DNA of 35,642 nt from Ruminococcus sp. (GCA_029055625.1 JAIDCY010000098.1:1-35642), one strand, 5' to 3'; counted from the stretch's first letter, positions 18,602 to 27,030 are shown. Numbers and translations are program-made. The notes: generated by a model from the sequence alone, not told the origin.

Positions 18602-19069
18602 ATGAAGATTTATGAGGGAAAATTAGTAGCGGAGAGTACGAAAATAGGGATAGTTGTTGCGAGGTTCAACGAGTTCATAACGTCGAAGCTGTTAGGCGGT
18701 GCAGTCGATACGCTGAAACGTCACGGAGTAGCGGAGGAAAATATAGACATCGCATGGGTTCCCGGAGCATTTGAAATACCGCTGATTGCCAAGAAGATGA
18801 CGGCAACCGGTAAGTATAATGCGGTGATATGTCTTGGTGCGGTAATAAGGGGCAGTACGTCACATTATGACCTCGTATGCAACGAAACAGCAAAAGGTAT
18901 CGCACAGGTTTCACTGAACAGTGATATACCGGTGATGTTCGGAGTAATCACGACGGAGAATATAGAACAGGCGATAGAGCGAGCAGGTTCGAAAGCGGGG
19001 AATAAAGGTAGCGAGTGTGCGGAAGGTGCTATTGAGATGATAAACCTGATAAGAGAGATTGAAAAATGA
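18602..19069 (+). CDS. ribH: 6,7-dimethyl-8-ribityllumazine synthase
   Basis: This 155-residue icosahedral-capsid-forming enzyme condenses the butanone phosphate with the ribitylaminouracil. Typical motifs are [38 protein letters not shown] with the catalytic His, [10 protein letters not shown] and [20 protein letters not shown] lies ahead of the ATG. The stop overlaps the start of the HAD gene by four bases (ATGA). Confidence 0.97.
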   Translation: MKIYEGKLVAESTKIGIVVARFNEFITSKLLGGAVDTLKRHGVAEENIDIAWVPGAFEIPLIAKKMTATGKYNAVICLGAVIRGSTSHYDLVCNETAKGIAQVSLNSDIPVMFGVITTENIEQAIERAGSKAGNKGSECAEGAIEMINLIREIEK

Positions 19070-19716
19070 TAAATCTGATTTTCGATTACGACGGCACTAT
19101 TCACGACAGCATGAAAACATACGCTCCGGCATTCCTTAATACGTGTAAATGGCTGTGCGACAGTGGGTATATAGAAAACGCCGAGTATACCGACAGACAA
19201 ATAAGTTACTGGTTAGGGTTCAACTCGTCGGATATGTGGGAACAGTTTCAGCCGGATTTATCGCCGGAAATACGGGAAAAAGCACGTATAATGTTAGGAC
19301 AGGATATGGCACAGCGAGTAGAAAACGGAGAGGGAAAATTATACGAAAATGCGGAGCAGGTACTTGAAACGTTGAGAGATACCGGATATAACCTTATATT
19401 CCTGAGTAACTGCCGTATGGAATACATGGAACGTCATAAGCGGGTTTTCGGACTGGACAGGTATTTCAGTAAATTCTACTGTTGCGAAGGATTCGGTTTC
19501 ATACCGAAGTATGAGATATTCAGGAAAATAAAACCTGCTCATAACGGAGATTTTATAATAATCGGTGACAGATTTCACGATATCGAAACAGCGGTAAAAA
19601 ACGGTATTAAATCAATCGGTTGCGGATACGGATACGGTACACCGGAAGAACTTACCGAAGCTGATATAATCGTGAATGACATAACAGAAATCCCCGAAGC
19701 AGTAGATAGATTATAA
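19066..19716 (+). CDS. HAD-superfamily (subfamily IA) phosphatase, candidate riboflavin-pathway phosphatase
   Basis: A 216-residue HAD hydrolase. Motif I is [10 protein letters not shown] with both catalytic Asp residues, a helical cap follows (about 20-90), motif II is LSNC, motif III the Lys of IPKYEIF, and motif [10 protein letters not shown]. The phosphoglycolate-phosphatase-like group has this size. The four-base overlap with ribH, and its place as the last gene before a strong terminator, tie it to the riboflavin operon. Riboflavin synthesis needs removal of phosphate from 5-amino-6-(5-phosphoribitylamino)uracil, a step done by HAD enzymes and usually not encoded in rib operons. The assignment to that step is inference. 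Confidence 0.85.
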   Translation: MINLIFDYDGTIHDSMKTYAPAFLNTCKWLCDSGYIENAEYTDRQISYWLGFNSSDMWEQFQPDLSPEIREKARIMLGQDMAQRVENGEGKLYENAEQVLETLRDTGYNLIFLSNCRMEYMERHKRVFGLDRYFSKFYCCEGFGFIPKYEIFRKIKPAHNGDFIIIGDRFHDIETAVKNGIKSIGCGYGYGTPEELTEADIIVNDITEIPEAVDRL

Positions 19717-19720
19717 ACAG

Positions 19721-19757
19721 AAAAAAATCCATGATGTAACAATCATGGACTTTTTTT
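19721..19757. terminator. Bidirectional intrinsic terminator between the rib operon and the ABC transporter
   Basis: The perfect stem TCCATGAT (19728-19735)/ATCATGGA (19742-19749) has a 6-nt loop. It is flanked by A7 on the left and T7 on the right, so it can terminate the rightward rib transcript and the leftward ABC transporter transcript. Confidence 0.9.
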
Positions 19758-19841
19758 GTATTTCGCTTGTGAAATTTTTTTGCATCCGGCGTGTGAATTT
19801 TGCGTTTCGTATGTGATTTTTGTATTTTGCGTGTTAATTAT
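19758..19841. repeat. Degenerate tandem repeat of about 20 bp
   Basis: There are four imperfect copies: 19758-19781, 19782-19801, 19802-19821 and 19822-19841. The last three have exact 20-bp spacing and a consensus near GCATTTCGCGTGTGAATTTT. It lies in the gap between two convergent genes and runs into an AT-rich repeat. It is not CRISPR-like, as there are no spacers. Confidence 0.6.
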
Positions 19842-19865
19842 GCATTATTAATTATTAATTAATTG
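19842..19865. repeat. AT-rich intergenic repeat
   Basis: GCATTATTAATTATTAATTA units of the dispersed AT-rich family lie against the stop codon of the ABC transporter gene. Confidence 0.6.
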
Positions 19866-22820
19866 TCAGTCGGTACGTAACGCTTCTACAGGGTCTTTTT
19901 TCGACGCAACCCTTGACGGTATAACACCGGCGATAAGTGTTAAAGCCATACTTATTACTACAAGTACAACTCCGGCGACTGGTGGTACATAAGCGTTGAG
20001 ATTGTCAAGGGTGGTCAGAGAGTGGATAATAAGATTAATAGGGATAGTAAGCAGTACAGATGCACCAATGCCGATAAGTCCGGCGGTGAGACCTACAATC
20101 ATAGTTTCCGCATTGAAAACCGTTGAAACATCATGTTTTGATGCACCTATCGCACGGAGTATACCAATTTCCCTTGTACGCTCCAGAACAGAAATGTAAG
20201 TAATAATACCAATCATGATAGAAGAAACAACAAGAGAGATACCTACAAAGGCGATAAGAAGATAAGATATACCGCTGATAATGCTTGTAACCGACGACAT
20301 AAGGAGTGCGACGTAATCGGTATAGTGTATTACGTCATCTTCAGAGACGGAATTGTTATATTCCCCGATAATATCAGCAATATCGTCTTTATCCTCAAAA
20401 GATTTAACGTAAATGCTGATACTTGACGGGTCAGAAATATCCGCATTGCCGAGGAGTTTTAAATTATCGTCATAAGTGGAAGATGATACTTCAAGCGGAA
20501 TAAAGTTATCGTAAATTTTTACGTAAAAATCATCAATTATGTTCATCCGGGTTAAACGTCGGGCGAGTTGTTCGTCGGTATATTCAGAAAGTTTTCTTTC
20601 CGTTTCCGCAGTAGATTGTATCATATACTGAGCGGTAACCACACCCATAAGTGCCTCATTGAAATCTTCTTCACTCATGGTCTTGATGTATTCCGTAACC
20701 TGTGAACTGTCAACGCCCATCTGTTCGGCGTAAAAACCTGCAACAGCTGATTGTTTAGCCTCGTCGGACATTGCAGAAATACTGTTCTGTACGTCTTTTA
20801 ATAACTGTTCCTCATCAGGTAATGCGGAAACATACCGGAAAACCTCCGCTTTTTTAGCATCATCAGCGGATTTTATGAAATTTTTGGCGAAAGAAATTTT
20901 TTCTTCTGTATCGGGTTCTTCGTAATCGTCAGTAAGGAATACAGAACCCGTAATAATATCTGTATCAGGATTATCAATCTGTTCTTTCATAATGTCGCTG
21001 TTACCGGACTGTTCTATTACATACTTTGTAAGCATGGGAGTATAACCGATATATCCGGAAATCATACCCATATCAGTATCTTCGTTAGGCTTTATGAATC
21101 CGACTACTTTTAACTCCGTACCGATACTATCGGATGTGTACAGATAATCAAGACCGGTTTCAGTAGTCGTCAGGTTTGTATAACCGTTGCCGTTTTCGTT
21201 AGGCTGATAGTATTCACATGGAAGAATAAGTTTGAATTTTTTGTCAAGTATTTCATCTGCATTCCATTCAAGAGTACCATAATTTTCTATATTCTCACCA
21301 CTCATAGCGGATTTAAGGATTCTTGAAAATTCTTCCGGTTCTTTAAGACCCATTGCGTAGGCGATAATATCAGGAAGTTCGTTGTTTTTCGTAAGTACTA
21401 CCACAATTTCATCATAATTTTCAGGTAATCTTCCGCTCACTACTTCATACTGATTTTTAATAAGTTCGCTTACCTGCGTATCGTCTTCATTACCTAACAT
21501 TTCCGACATAACGTCAAGACCCATCATTGATAACTGCATACTTGCCATAGGGTTAGCACTGGTAACGTTTGAAGTATCGGATATTCCGAGGGCGTGGGTA
21601 TACATTTCCATAAAGTCAACTTTCATTATAGTACCGTCAGGTGTTTCCGTAAATACGGGAATATCGACGTCATAGGTATAAGAAATAGCGGTAGATTTAT
21701 CCCGGACGGTATCATTTTCTTCAAGGAATTTCTTAAAGTCTTTCATGTTGTTAATCTGACGTGCGGAGGTGTTCATAGTATTGAACATATCGTAAATATC
21801 GACGTTTGAATATACCTTGTTGTTGTCGAAAGTTTTATTTTCGTCAATATTCTGTTGCATCATTGAAGCCATCATAGCGGATGTATCAGCGGTTTCACGG
21901 GTAATCTGTAGCGGATAGGAAGAAAGCGTTTCCTCCTGAACGTTGTTGATGTAGTCGTTTATACCGGTTGACAGCGATAAGATAGTAGCGATGCCGATAA
22001 TACCGATTGAACCGGCAAAAGATGTCAACAGGGTACGTCCTTTTTTTGTCATAAGATTGTTAAGTGAAAGAGATAATGCCGTAACAAATGACATAGAGAC
22101 ACGTTTTTTACGTTGCGGTTTAAGTTCTTCCGCCTGCTCCGGAGTGTAAGGGTCGGAATCGTCTGTAAGCTGACCGTCTTTAATGCGTACAATTCTTGTA
22201 GCATACTGTTCAGCGAGTTCCGGGTTATGAGTGACCATTACAACAAGTTTATCCTTAGCTATTTCCTTAAGAAGTTCCATAACCTGTATACTTGTTTCAC
22301 TGTCGAGAGCTCCGGTAGGTTCATCAGCGAGAAGTATATCGGGATTGTTGATTAACGCACGGGCTATCGCTACACGTTGCATCTGACCGCCTGACATCTG
22401 ATTCGGTTTTTTGTGTAACTGATTTCCGAGACCTACTTTTTCAAGAGCTTCTTTAGCACGTCGACGCCGTTCCGCCTTTGATACTCCGGATATAGTCAGA
22501 GCGAGTTCAACGTTAGCAAGTACGGTCTGATGAGGAATCAGGTTGTAACTCTGAAAGATAAACCCGATAGAATGATTTCTGTATGCGTCCCAGTCCCTGT
22601 CCTTATACTTCCTGGTAGAAACGCCGTTGATAATGAGGTCACCGGAAGTGTAATGGTCAAGACCGCCTATGATATTAAGCATAGTAGTTTTGCCACAACC
22701 AGAATGTCCCAGTATAGCTACAAACTCATTTTCACGGAACGTAACATTAACGCCGTTGAGAGCGGTTACAATGTTTTCACCGTTACCATACTGTTTAAAG
22801 ATGTCTTTTAATTGTAACAA
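19866..22820 (-). CDS. ABC transporter, fused ATPase and MacB/FtsX-type permease
   Basis: One chain holds an ATPase and a membrane half. The ATPase (about 1-225) has Walker A GHSGCGKTT, signature MSGGQMQRVAIARAL and Walker B ILLADEPTGALDSE, the LolD/MacB pattern. Then comes a helix (TLLTSFAGSIGIIGIATIL), a large extracytoplasmic domain of about 500 residues, and three C-terminal helices with the FtsX-like SVLERTREIGILRAIGASK. The family uses ATP to move substrates mechanically or export peptides. I chose TTG at 22820: AAAGGGTG lies six bases upstream, and a start at the upstream in-frame ATG (22880) would fall inside the -35 box. GTG at 22829 is an alternative. Expected length is about 984 residues. 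It is a single-gene transcript. Confidence 0.88.
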   Translation of the reverse strand: MLQLKDIFKQYGNGENIVTALNGVNVTFRENEFVAILGHSGCGKTTMLNIIGGLDHYTSGDLIINGVSTRKYKDRDWDAYRNHSIGFIFQSYNLIPHQTVLANVELALTISGVSKAERRRRAKEALEKVGLGNQLHKKPNQMSGGQMQRVAIARALINNPDILLADEPTGALDSETSIQVMELLKEIAKDKLVVMVTHNPELAEQYATRIVRIKDGQLTDDSDPYTPEQAEELKPQRKKRVSMSFVTALSLSLNNLMTKKGRTLLTSFAGSIGIIGIATILSLSTGINDYINNVQEETLSSYPLQITRETADTSAMMASMMQQNIDENKTFDNNKVYSNVDIYDMFNTMNTSARQINNMKDFKKFLEENDTVRDKSTAISYTYDVDIPVFTETPDGTIMKVDFMEMYTHALGISDTSNVTSANPMASMQLSMMGLDVMSEMLGNEDDTQVSELIKNQYEVVSGRLPENYDEIVVVLTKNNELPDIIAYAMGLKEPEEFSRILKSAMSGENIENYGTLEWNADEILDKKFKLILPCEYYQPNENGNGYTNLTTTETGLDYLYTSDSIGTELKVVGFIKPNEDTDMGMISGYIGYTPMLTKYVIEQSGNSDIMKEQIDNPDTDIITGSVFLTDDYEEPDTEEKISFAKNFIKSADDAKKAEVFRYVSALPDEEQLLKDVQNSISAMSDEAKQSAVAGFYAEQMGVDSSQVTEYIKTMSEEDFNEALMGVVTAQYMIQSTAETERKLSEYTDEQLARRLTRMNIIDDFYVKIYDNFIPLEVSSSTYDDNLKLLGNADISDPSSISIYVKSFEDKDDIADIIGEYNNSVSEDDVIHYTDYVALLMSSVTSIISGISYLLIAFVGISLVVSSIMIGIITYISVLERTREIGILRAIGASKHDVSTVFNAETMIVGLTAGLIGIGASVLLTIPINLIIHSLTTLDNLNAYVPPVAGVVLVVISMALTLIAGVIPSRVASKKDPVEALRTD

Positions 22821-22851
22821 TAAATTCACCCTTTCGTTTAAGATAGAAATT

Positions 22852-22880
22852 ATTATAACATAACTTGAAAAATAAGTCAA
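22852..22880 (-). promoter_or_regulatory. Sigma-A promoter of the ABC transporter
   Basis: On the minus strand TTGACT (22875-22880) and TATAAT (22852-22857) are 17 bp apart. The start point is expected near 22845, leaving about 25 nt of leader before the TTG start codon. Confidence 0.8.
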
Positions 22881-22889
22881 TGATTTTCA

Positions 22890-22933
22890 CATAAATTTCA
22901 TAATGATTTTATAATGATTTCATTGTGATTTCA
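22890..22933. repeat. 11-bp direct repeats upstream of the ABC transporter -35 box
   Basis: Three copies match TAATGATTTYA closely (22901-22911, 22912-22922, and the weaker 22923-22933). A partial copy lies at 22890-22900, nearest the -35 box. One-turn spacing next to a promoter suits an activator site or an A/T-rich UP-like element. Confidence 0.6.
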
Positions 22934-22956
22934 TAACAGGGTTAAATAAATTCATG

Positions 22957-22988
22957 AAAAAAACATCTCCGTATATTTCAACGGAGAT
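22957..22988 (-). terminator. Intrinsic terminator of the ppa-prs operon
   Basis: The perfect stem ATCTCCGT (22965-22972)/ACGGAGAT (22981-22988) has an 8-nt loop. On the minus strand it is followed by T7 (A run at 22957-22963). Confidence 0.85.
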
Positions 22989-23008
22989 TTAAATTAATTA
23001 TGAATTAT

Positions 23009-24142
23009 TTATTTCATACCGTACTTACGGAGCAGGTTTTGAATTTTTTCGTGTGGGTCAATAATCTTACTGATAGAAACATCATGATTGATAGCCTCGA
23101 TAAAATAGGCGATATACTTTGAAACATCGACTTCATGAAACCACGGACGCTCCAGAAGTTCAGGGGTTCTGTATGTAAGATTAGTACCGAAAACGCCGTC
23201 AATGTATCCGTCATTATAGGCTTTGTCGAATTTTTCAAGCCCGTTAGTAAATATAGCGTAAGTGGCATATGTAAAGATTCTGCCTGCTTTCTTTTCCTTG
23301 AGAGCATAGGCGAGGTCAAGCATGGATTCGCCGGAAGAAATGATGTCATCGGCAACAAAAACGTCCTTACCCTCTACGGAGTTACCGAGATATTCATGAG
23401 CGACAATAGGATTTCTGCCGTTAACGATAGTGGAATAGTCACGGCGTTTATAAAACATACCCATTTCAACACCCAGTACGGAAGCATAGTACATATTCCG
23501 GTTTAACGCTCCCTCGTCCGGACTTACCACCATAAACTTTTCTTTGGAGAGGTCAATATCTCTGATGTCTTTCAATAAAGTTTTGAGTACCTGATATGTA
23601 GGCATAACGTTATCAAAACCCATAAGCGGTACTGCATTCTGAACCCGTGGGTCGTGAGCGTCGAAAGTAACTATATTAGATACGCCCATAGCTTCAAGCT
23701 CCTGTAAAGCACACGCACAGTCAAGCGATTCTCTGTAACTTCTTCTGTGCTGACGTCCGCCGTAAAGATTCGGCATGATAACTGTTATACGGTGAGCCTT
23801 ACCGCTTGCCGACTGGATAATTCTTTTGAGGTCCTGAAAATGGTCATCAGGAGACATCGCATTCTGCATACCGAAGTAATCATATTTGATATTGTAGTTT
23901 CCGACATCTATAATAATAAATAAGTCCTTACCCCTTACGGTAGACTTTATCAGACCTTTGGCATCACCTGACGAAAAACGGGGACATTCGCTCTCAACAA
24001 GAAAAGTTTCCGTATTGTTTCCGTGCCACCTGATAAGATAATCATTGATTTTGTCGCCGAGTTCCTTTACGCTTTCCATAGCGATAACGCCGATAGGTGC
24101 GACGTTCGGCTGACTGAATAAATTTTCACTTGAAGCTGTCAT
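23009..24142 (-). CDS. prs: Ribose-phosphate pyrophosphokinase (PRPP synthase), long divergent form
   Basis: It makes PRPP from ribose 5-phosphate and ATP for nucleotide, His and Trp synthesis. At 377 residues it is longer than the usual 310-320, with about 20 extra N-terminal residues and insertions. Visible family motifs are MPNLYGGRQHRRSYRESLDC (the canonical form has RQDRK), FDAHDPRVQ, VVSPDEGALNR in place of the usual PDxGG loop, and the PRPP-binding VADDIISSGESMLD, where the canonical motif has TGGT. The changes in the PDxGG and PRPP loops mean activity should not be assumed, but I recall such long forms as common in Clostridia. It lies 30 bp after the pyrophosphatase gene. Confidence 0.82.
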   Translation of the reverse strand: MTASSENLFSQPNVAPIGVIAMESVKELGDKINDYLIRWHGNNTETFLVESECPRFSSGDAKGLIKSTVRGKDLFIIIDVGNYNIKYDYFGMQNAMSPDDHFQDLKRIIQSASGKAHRITVIMPNLYGGRQHRRSYRESLDCACALQELEAMGVSNIVTFDAHDPRVQNAVPLMGFDNVMPTYQVLKTLLKDIRDIDLSKEKFMVVSPDEGALNRNMYYASVLGVEMGMFYKRRDYSTIVNGRNPIVAHEYLGNSVEGKDVFVADDIISSGESMLDLAYALKEKKAGRIFTYATYAIFTNGLEKFDKAYNDGYIDGVFGTNLTYRTPELLERPWFHEVDVSKYIAYFIEAINHDVSISKIIDPHEKIQNLLRKYGMK

Positions 24143-24172
24143 AAAAAATAAAATCCTTTCACAATAAATTTT

Positions 24173-24703
24173 TTACTTACAGAAATTTTCGATATATCTT
24201 TCAATATCTTCAGAGATGATACGCTTTGCGGATTCCGCATTTTCCACCTCATTGACGGCGGTTGCCTTATGTTCGAGTTCCTTGTATACGGTAAAGAAGT
24301 GGCTCATTTCATCAAAGATGTGTCTGGGAATCTGGTCAATATCCTTGTAAATGTTGTAATTCGGGTCATCGAAAGGGATAGCAATAATTTTATCGTCGTG
24401 ATGTCCGTTATCGAGCATACGGATAACGCCGACGGGATAGCATTTGACGAGAGCAAGGGGAATAAGTTTTTCCGAACAGAGTACGAGAACGTCAAGGGGG
24501 TCAAGGTCTTCAGAGTAAGTACGGGGGATAAAGCCGTAATTTGCGGGATAGTGCGTTGAAGTATGAAGTATTCTGTCCATTTTGATTAAACCGGTGTCCT
24601 TGTCGAGTTCATATTTGATTTTGCTTCCCTTGCTTATTTCTATAACGGCATAGAAATTTTCAGGAGTTATGCGTTTCGGGCTTATTTTGTGCCAGATATT
24701 CAT
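24173..24703 (-). CDS. ppa: Inorganic pyrophosphatase, family I
   Basis: It hydrolyses pyrophosphate to phosphate and drives PRPP-using and polymerising reactions. Its 176 residues show EISKGSKIKYELDKDTGLI, HYPANYGFIPRT and the metal-binding signature EDLDPLDVLVL. Further along are VGVIRMLDNGHHDDKIIAIP and the C-terminal HFFTVYKELEHKA, all in family order. It is co-transcribed with the PRPP synthase gene, a sensible pairing because PRPP-consuming enzymes release pyrophosphate. The AT-rich repeats lie in its leader. Confidence 0.93.
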   Translation of the reverse strand: MNIWHKISPKRITPENFYAVIEISKGSKIKYELDKDTGLIKMDRILHTSTHYPANYGFIPRTYSEDLDPLDVLVLCSEKLIPLALVKCYPVGVIRMLDNGHHDDKIIAIPFDDPNYNIYKDIDQIPRHIFDEMSHFFTVYKELEHKATAVNEVENAESAKRIISEDIERYIENFCK

Positions 24704-24723
24704 ATATTTTAAACCTCCGCTTC

Positions 24724-24870
24724 ATTAAGAATTAATAATTAAGAATGTATAATCAAGAATTATTATAAACTATGAATTGATTTCACTTTGCAGGATTTTC
24801 AGACCTGACGGCGATATTTTTTCATAATTAAAAATTATGAATTATGCACTCTTGATTATGCATTATAAAT
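24724..24870. repeat. Two blocks of AT-rich dispersed repeat in the ppa leader
   Basis: 24724-24778 has AAGAATTAATAATTAAGAA and ATAATCAAGAATTATT units. 24826-24870 has CATAATTAAAAATTATGAA, ATTATGCA and GATTATGCATTATAA units. They lie between the ppa promoter and its start codon, so they would be transcribed. Confidence 0.65.
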
Positions 24871-24872
24871 AT

Positions 24873-24900
24873 AGTATAGCATTTTTTCAGGATTTGTCAA
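24873..24900 (-). promoter_or_regulatory. Sigma-A promoter of the ppa-prs operon
   Basis: On the minus strand TTGACA (24895-24900) and TATACT (24873-24878) are 16 bp apart. The leader to the ppa start codon is long (about 165 nt) and made of AT-rich repeats. Confidence 0.7.
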
Positions 24901-25036
24901 TAACGCCGGAAAAATTCGTCATATTGATATAAAAAATCCGGAATTATCGCAAAACTTTCATAATAATATTACCTTTCACGGAATAATGTTAATAAAATAT
25001 TAACCAGTCATATAATTAATATAATCATGATTTCTA

Positions 25037-25065
25037 TTGATTTTTTAAGGGAATTACTGTAAAAT
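25037..25065 (+). promoter_or_regulatory. Sigma-A promoter of the GGDEF gene, overlapped by a direct repeat
   Basis: TTGATT (25037-25042) and TAAAAT (25060-25065) are 17 bp apart. The 13-mer GATTTTTTAAGGG occurs at 25039-25051 over the -35 box and again at 25075-25087 over the Shine-Dalgarno, exactly 36 bp apart. Confidence 0.65.
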
Positions 25066-25098
25066 AGAAGTAACGATTTTTTAAGGGGATGAAAAAAG

Positions 25099-27030
25099 AT
25101 GCCTGTATACAGAGTTGCCGTAATAATAGCCGGAATAGAACATAGTTACCAGAGCGAGATATTGAACGGAATATCAGAATCGGCGAAAGAGTGTTCAATA
25201 AATGTGGAAGCATTTATATCGTTTATAGGGTCAATGGGCAATCCTGTACATGATACCGGAGAATTCAACATATTCAATCTGCCGGATTTCAGCAGTTATG
25301 ACGGTGCGATACTGATTACTAATACAATAGACTATCCGCCGGTAGTAAATAATATCATAAACCGGATAAAACAGGCGGAGATTCCGGCGGTGAGCATAGA
25401 CAACGATGTATCAGGACTTTATCATATAGGGATAGACAATAAAAAAGCTATGCGGAAGATAACGGAACATCTGATAAATGAACACGGCTTCCGGACGTTC
25501 AGTTATATTTCCGGACCGGCAGACAATCCGGAGAGTGCGGACAGGCTGAAGTCATTTAAGGAAGTACTAAAAGAAAACGGGATAACAATTGGCGAGGATA
25601 ACATATATTACGGAGATTTCCGGTCACCTTCAGGAAAAAACGGAGCGGAATACTTCCTGAGACAGTGGAAAGAGTTACCGGACGCTCTGATATGTGCAAA
25701 TGACGTTATGGCAACTACTGCAATAAATCGGCTGACGGAAGCAGGTTACAGAATACCGGAGGATATAGCAGTAACAGGGTTTGACCATACGTACAATACG
25801 CATAATTACCAGATAGAAATAACATCAGTAAAAAGACCTTTGAGGTATTCCGGAAAGCTTGCCTGTGAGATGTTGTACAGACACTTCCGGAACGAGGAGC
25901 AGGCACGGAGTATAACGCTTGAAATGTCGGCACATTTCACGGAGAGTTGCGGATGTCCGGTTAAAAATCCGGTGGATGTAAATATATTCAGACAGTTTAA
26001 CTATACGAACTATACAAGATTTGAGAAGACACAAAGTTATATGACAATGTTCAATCATCTTTCATGCGTACTGCTGGGGTGTAATACTTATGAACAGTAT
26101 ATCGAATCATTGAAGGATTTTGTAAAGGAGATACAACCGGAAGAGTTTTATTTTTGTCTTTGTGAAAACTGGAAAGCAGAGTCACTGACAGATGAGAATG
26201 CATATCAGGAAAGCGAAGATGCACCGATACCGTCAGAATATACGGAAAAAATAATAGTACCGATAGCATACAGACAAGGGATATTTTACGAAGAGATGAT
26301 AATAAACCGGAGAGAGATATTACCGGCAGTAGCGAGAGTGAATAAATCGGGCAGATTTTACTATCTCGTACCGTTGCATTTCGGTAAAAGATGTTTAGGA
26401 TACATGGCGATAATGAATCCGAGAGTAAACATACATAATTCAATGTTTGAGACGTTATGTATAAGTATAAGCAATTCACTGGAGAATATACGTAAATTAA
26501 TGTGTCTGAATACGGCGGTAAAGCATCTGCGGAAACTTTACGCACAGGATACTTTATGCAGAATATATAACCGTAACGGATTCATGAACGCCACGAGGGA
26601 AACTTATAACGAGTGTATAGAGAAAAAACGGGAAATAATGTTAATGTTCATAGACCTTGACGGACTTAAGATAATTAATGACACATTCGGTCACGATGTG
26701 GGAGACGTTGCGATATGTAACATAGCAGACGTTATCAGGGTATCATGTAAAGAAGATGAAGTATACTGTCGGTTCGGCGGTGACGAGTTTATAGTATTCG
26801 GGGCAGGATATGGTGAATATGATGCAATGAAACTTACCAGACGTATAGAAGAGAACATAAAAAAGATAAACGATACAAAAATATACCCGTTTGAACTGAA
26901 TGCGAGTACAGGATATATAATCGCCCGACCTGAACCACACGAGGATATATTTCATTTCGTGACGGAAGCGGACAAAGTGATGTATAAACAGAAACGGCGG
27001 AAAAAATTATCAAAATATCTGAAAACGTAA
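25099..27030 (+). CDS. Diguanylate cyclase with LacI-type ligand-binding domain
   Basis: A 643-residue protein. The N-terminal half (about 1-290) is the periplasmic-binding-protein-like ligand domain of LacI repressors, with VYRVAVIIAGIEHSYQSEIL, GIDNKKAM, FRTFSYISGPADNPES and DALICANDVMATTAINRL, but there is no helix-turn-helix and no signal peptide. A middle GAF-like region (about 300-470) follows. The C-terminal GGDEF domain (about 485-640) has LYAQDTLCRIYNRNGF, MFIDLDGLKIINDTFGHDVGD and an intact RFGGDEF. The canonical RxxD inhibitory site is replaced by KEDE. It should make cyclic di-GMP in response to an intracellular sugar-like ligand (inference). Start ATG at 25099, AAGGGG ten bases upstream. 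Confidence 0.9.
   Translation: MPVYRVAVIIAGIEHSYQSEILNGISESAKECSINVEAFISFIGSMGNPVHDTGEFNIFNLPDFSSYDGAILITNTIDYPPVVNNIINRIKQAEIPAVSIDNDVSGLYHIGIDNKKAMRKITEHLINEHGFRTFSYISGPADNPESADRLKSFKEVLKENGITIGEDNIYYGDFRSPSGKNGAEYFLRQWKELPDALICANDVMATTAINRLTEAGYRIPEDIAVTGFDHTYNTHNYQIEITSVKRPLRYSGKLACEMLYRHFRNEEQARSITLEMSAHFTESCGCPVKNPVDVNIFRQFNYTNYTRFEKTQSYMTMFNHLSCVLLGCNTYEQYIESLKDFVKEIQPEEFYFCLCENWKAESLTDENAYQESEDAPIPSEYTEKIIVPIAYRQGIFYEEMIINRREILPAVARVNKSGRFYYLVPLHFGKRCLGYMAIMNPRVNIHNSMFETLCISISNSLENIRKLMCLNTAVKHLRKLYAQDTLCRIYNRNGFMNATRETYNECIEKKREIMLMFIDLDGLKIINDTFGHDVGDVAICNIADVIRVSCKEDEVYCRFGGDEFIVFGAGYGEYDAMKLTRRIEENIKKINDTKIYPFELNASTGYIIARPEPHEDIFHFVTEADKVMYKQKRRKKLSKYLKT

Larger units (their letters stand above)
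24704..25098. other. Intergenic region of 395 bp between divergent ppa and GGDEF genes
   Basis: It holds two blocks of AT-rich dispersed repeats (24724-24778 and 24826-24870), the leftward ppa promoter and the rightward GGDEF promoter with a 13-bp direct repeat. I found no further gene or structured RNA in it. Confidence 0.7.

Noticed and set aside
19758-19841. CRISPR array
   Set aside because: Units are only about 20 bp, contiguous and degenerate, with no unique spacers and no cas genes nearby.
22821-22880. Longer start (ATG 22880) for the ABC transporter
   Set aside because: It would place the start codon in the -35 box and add an uncharacteristic N-terminus; TTG 22820 has a good Shine-Dalgarno.
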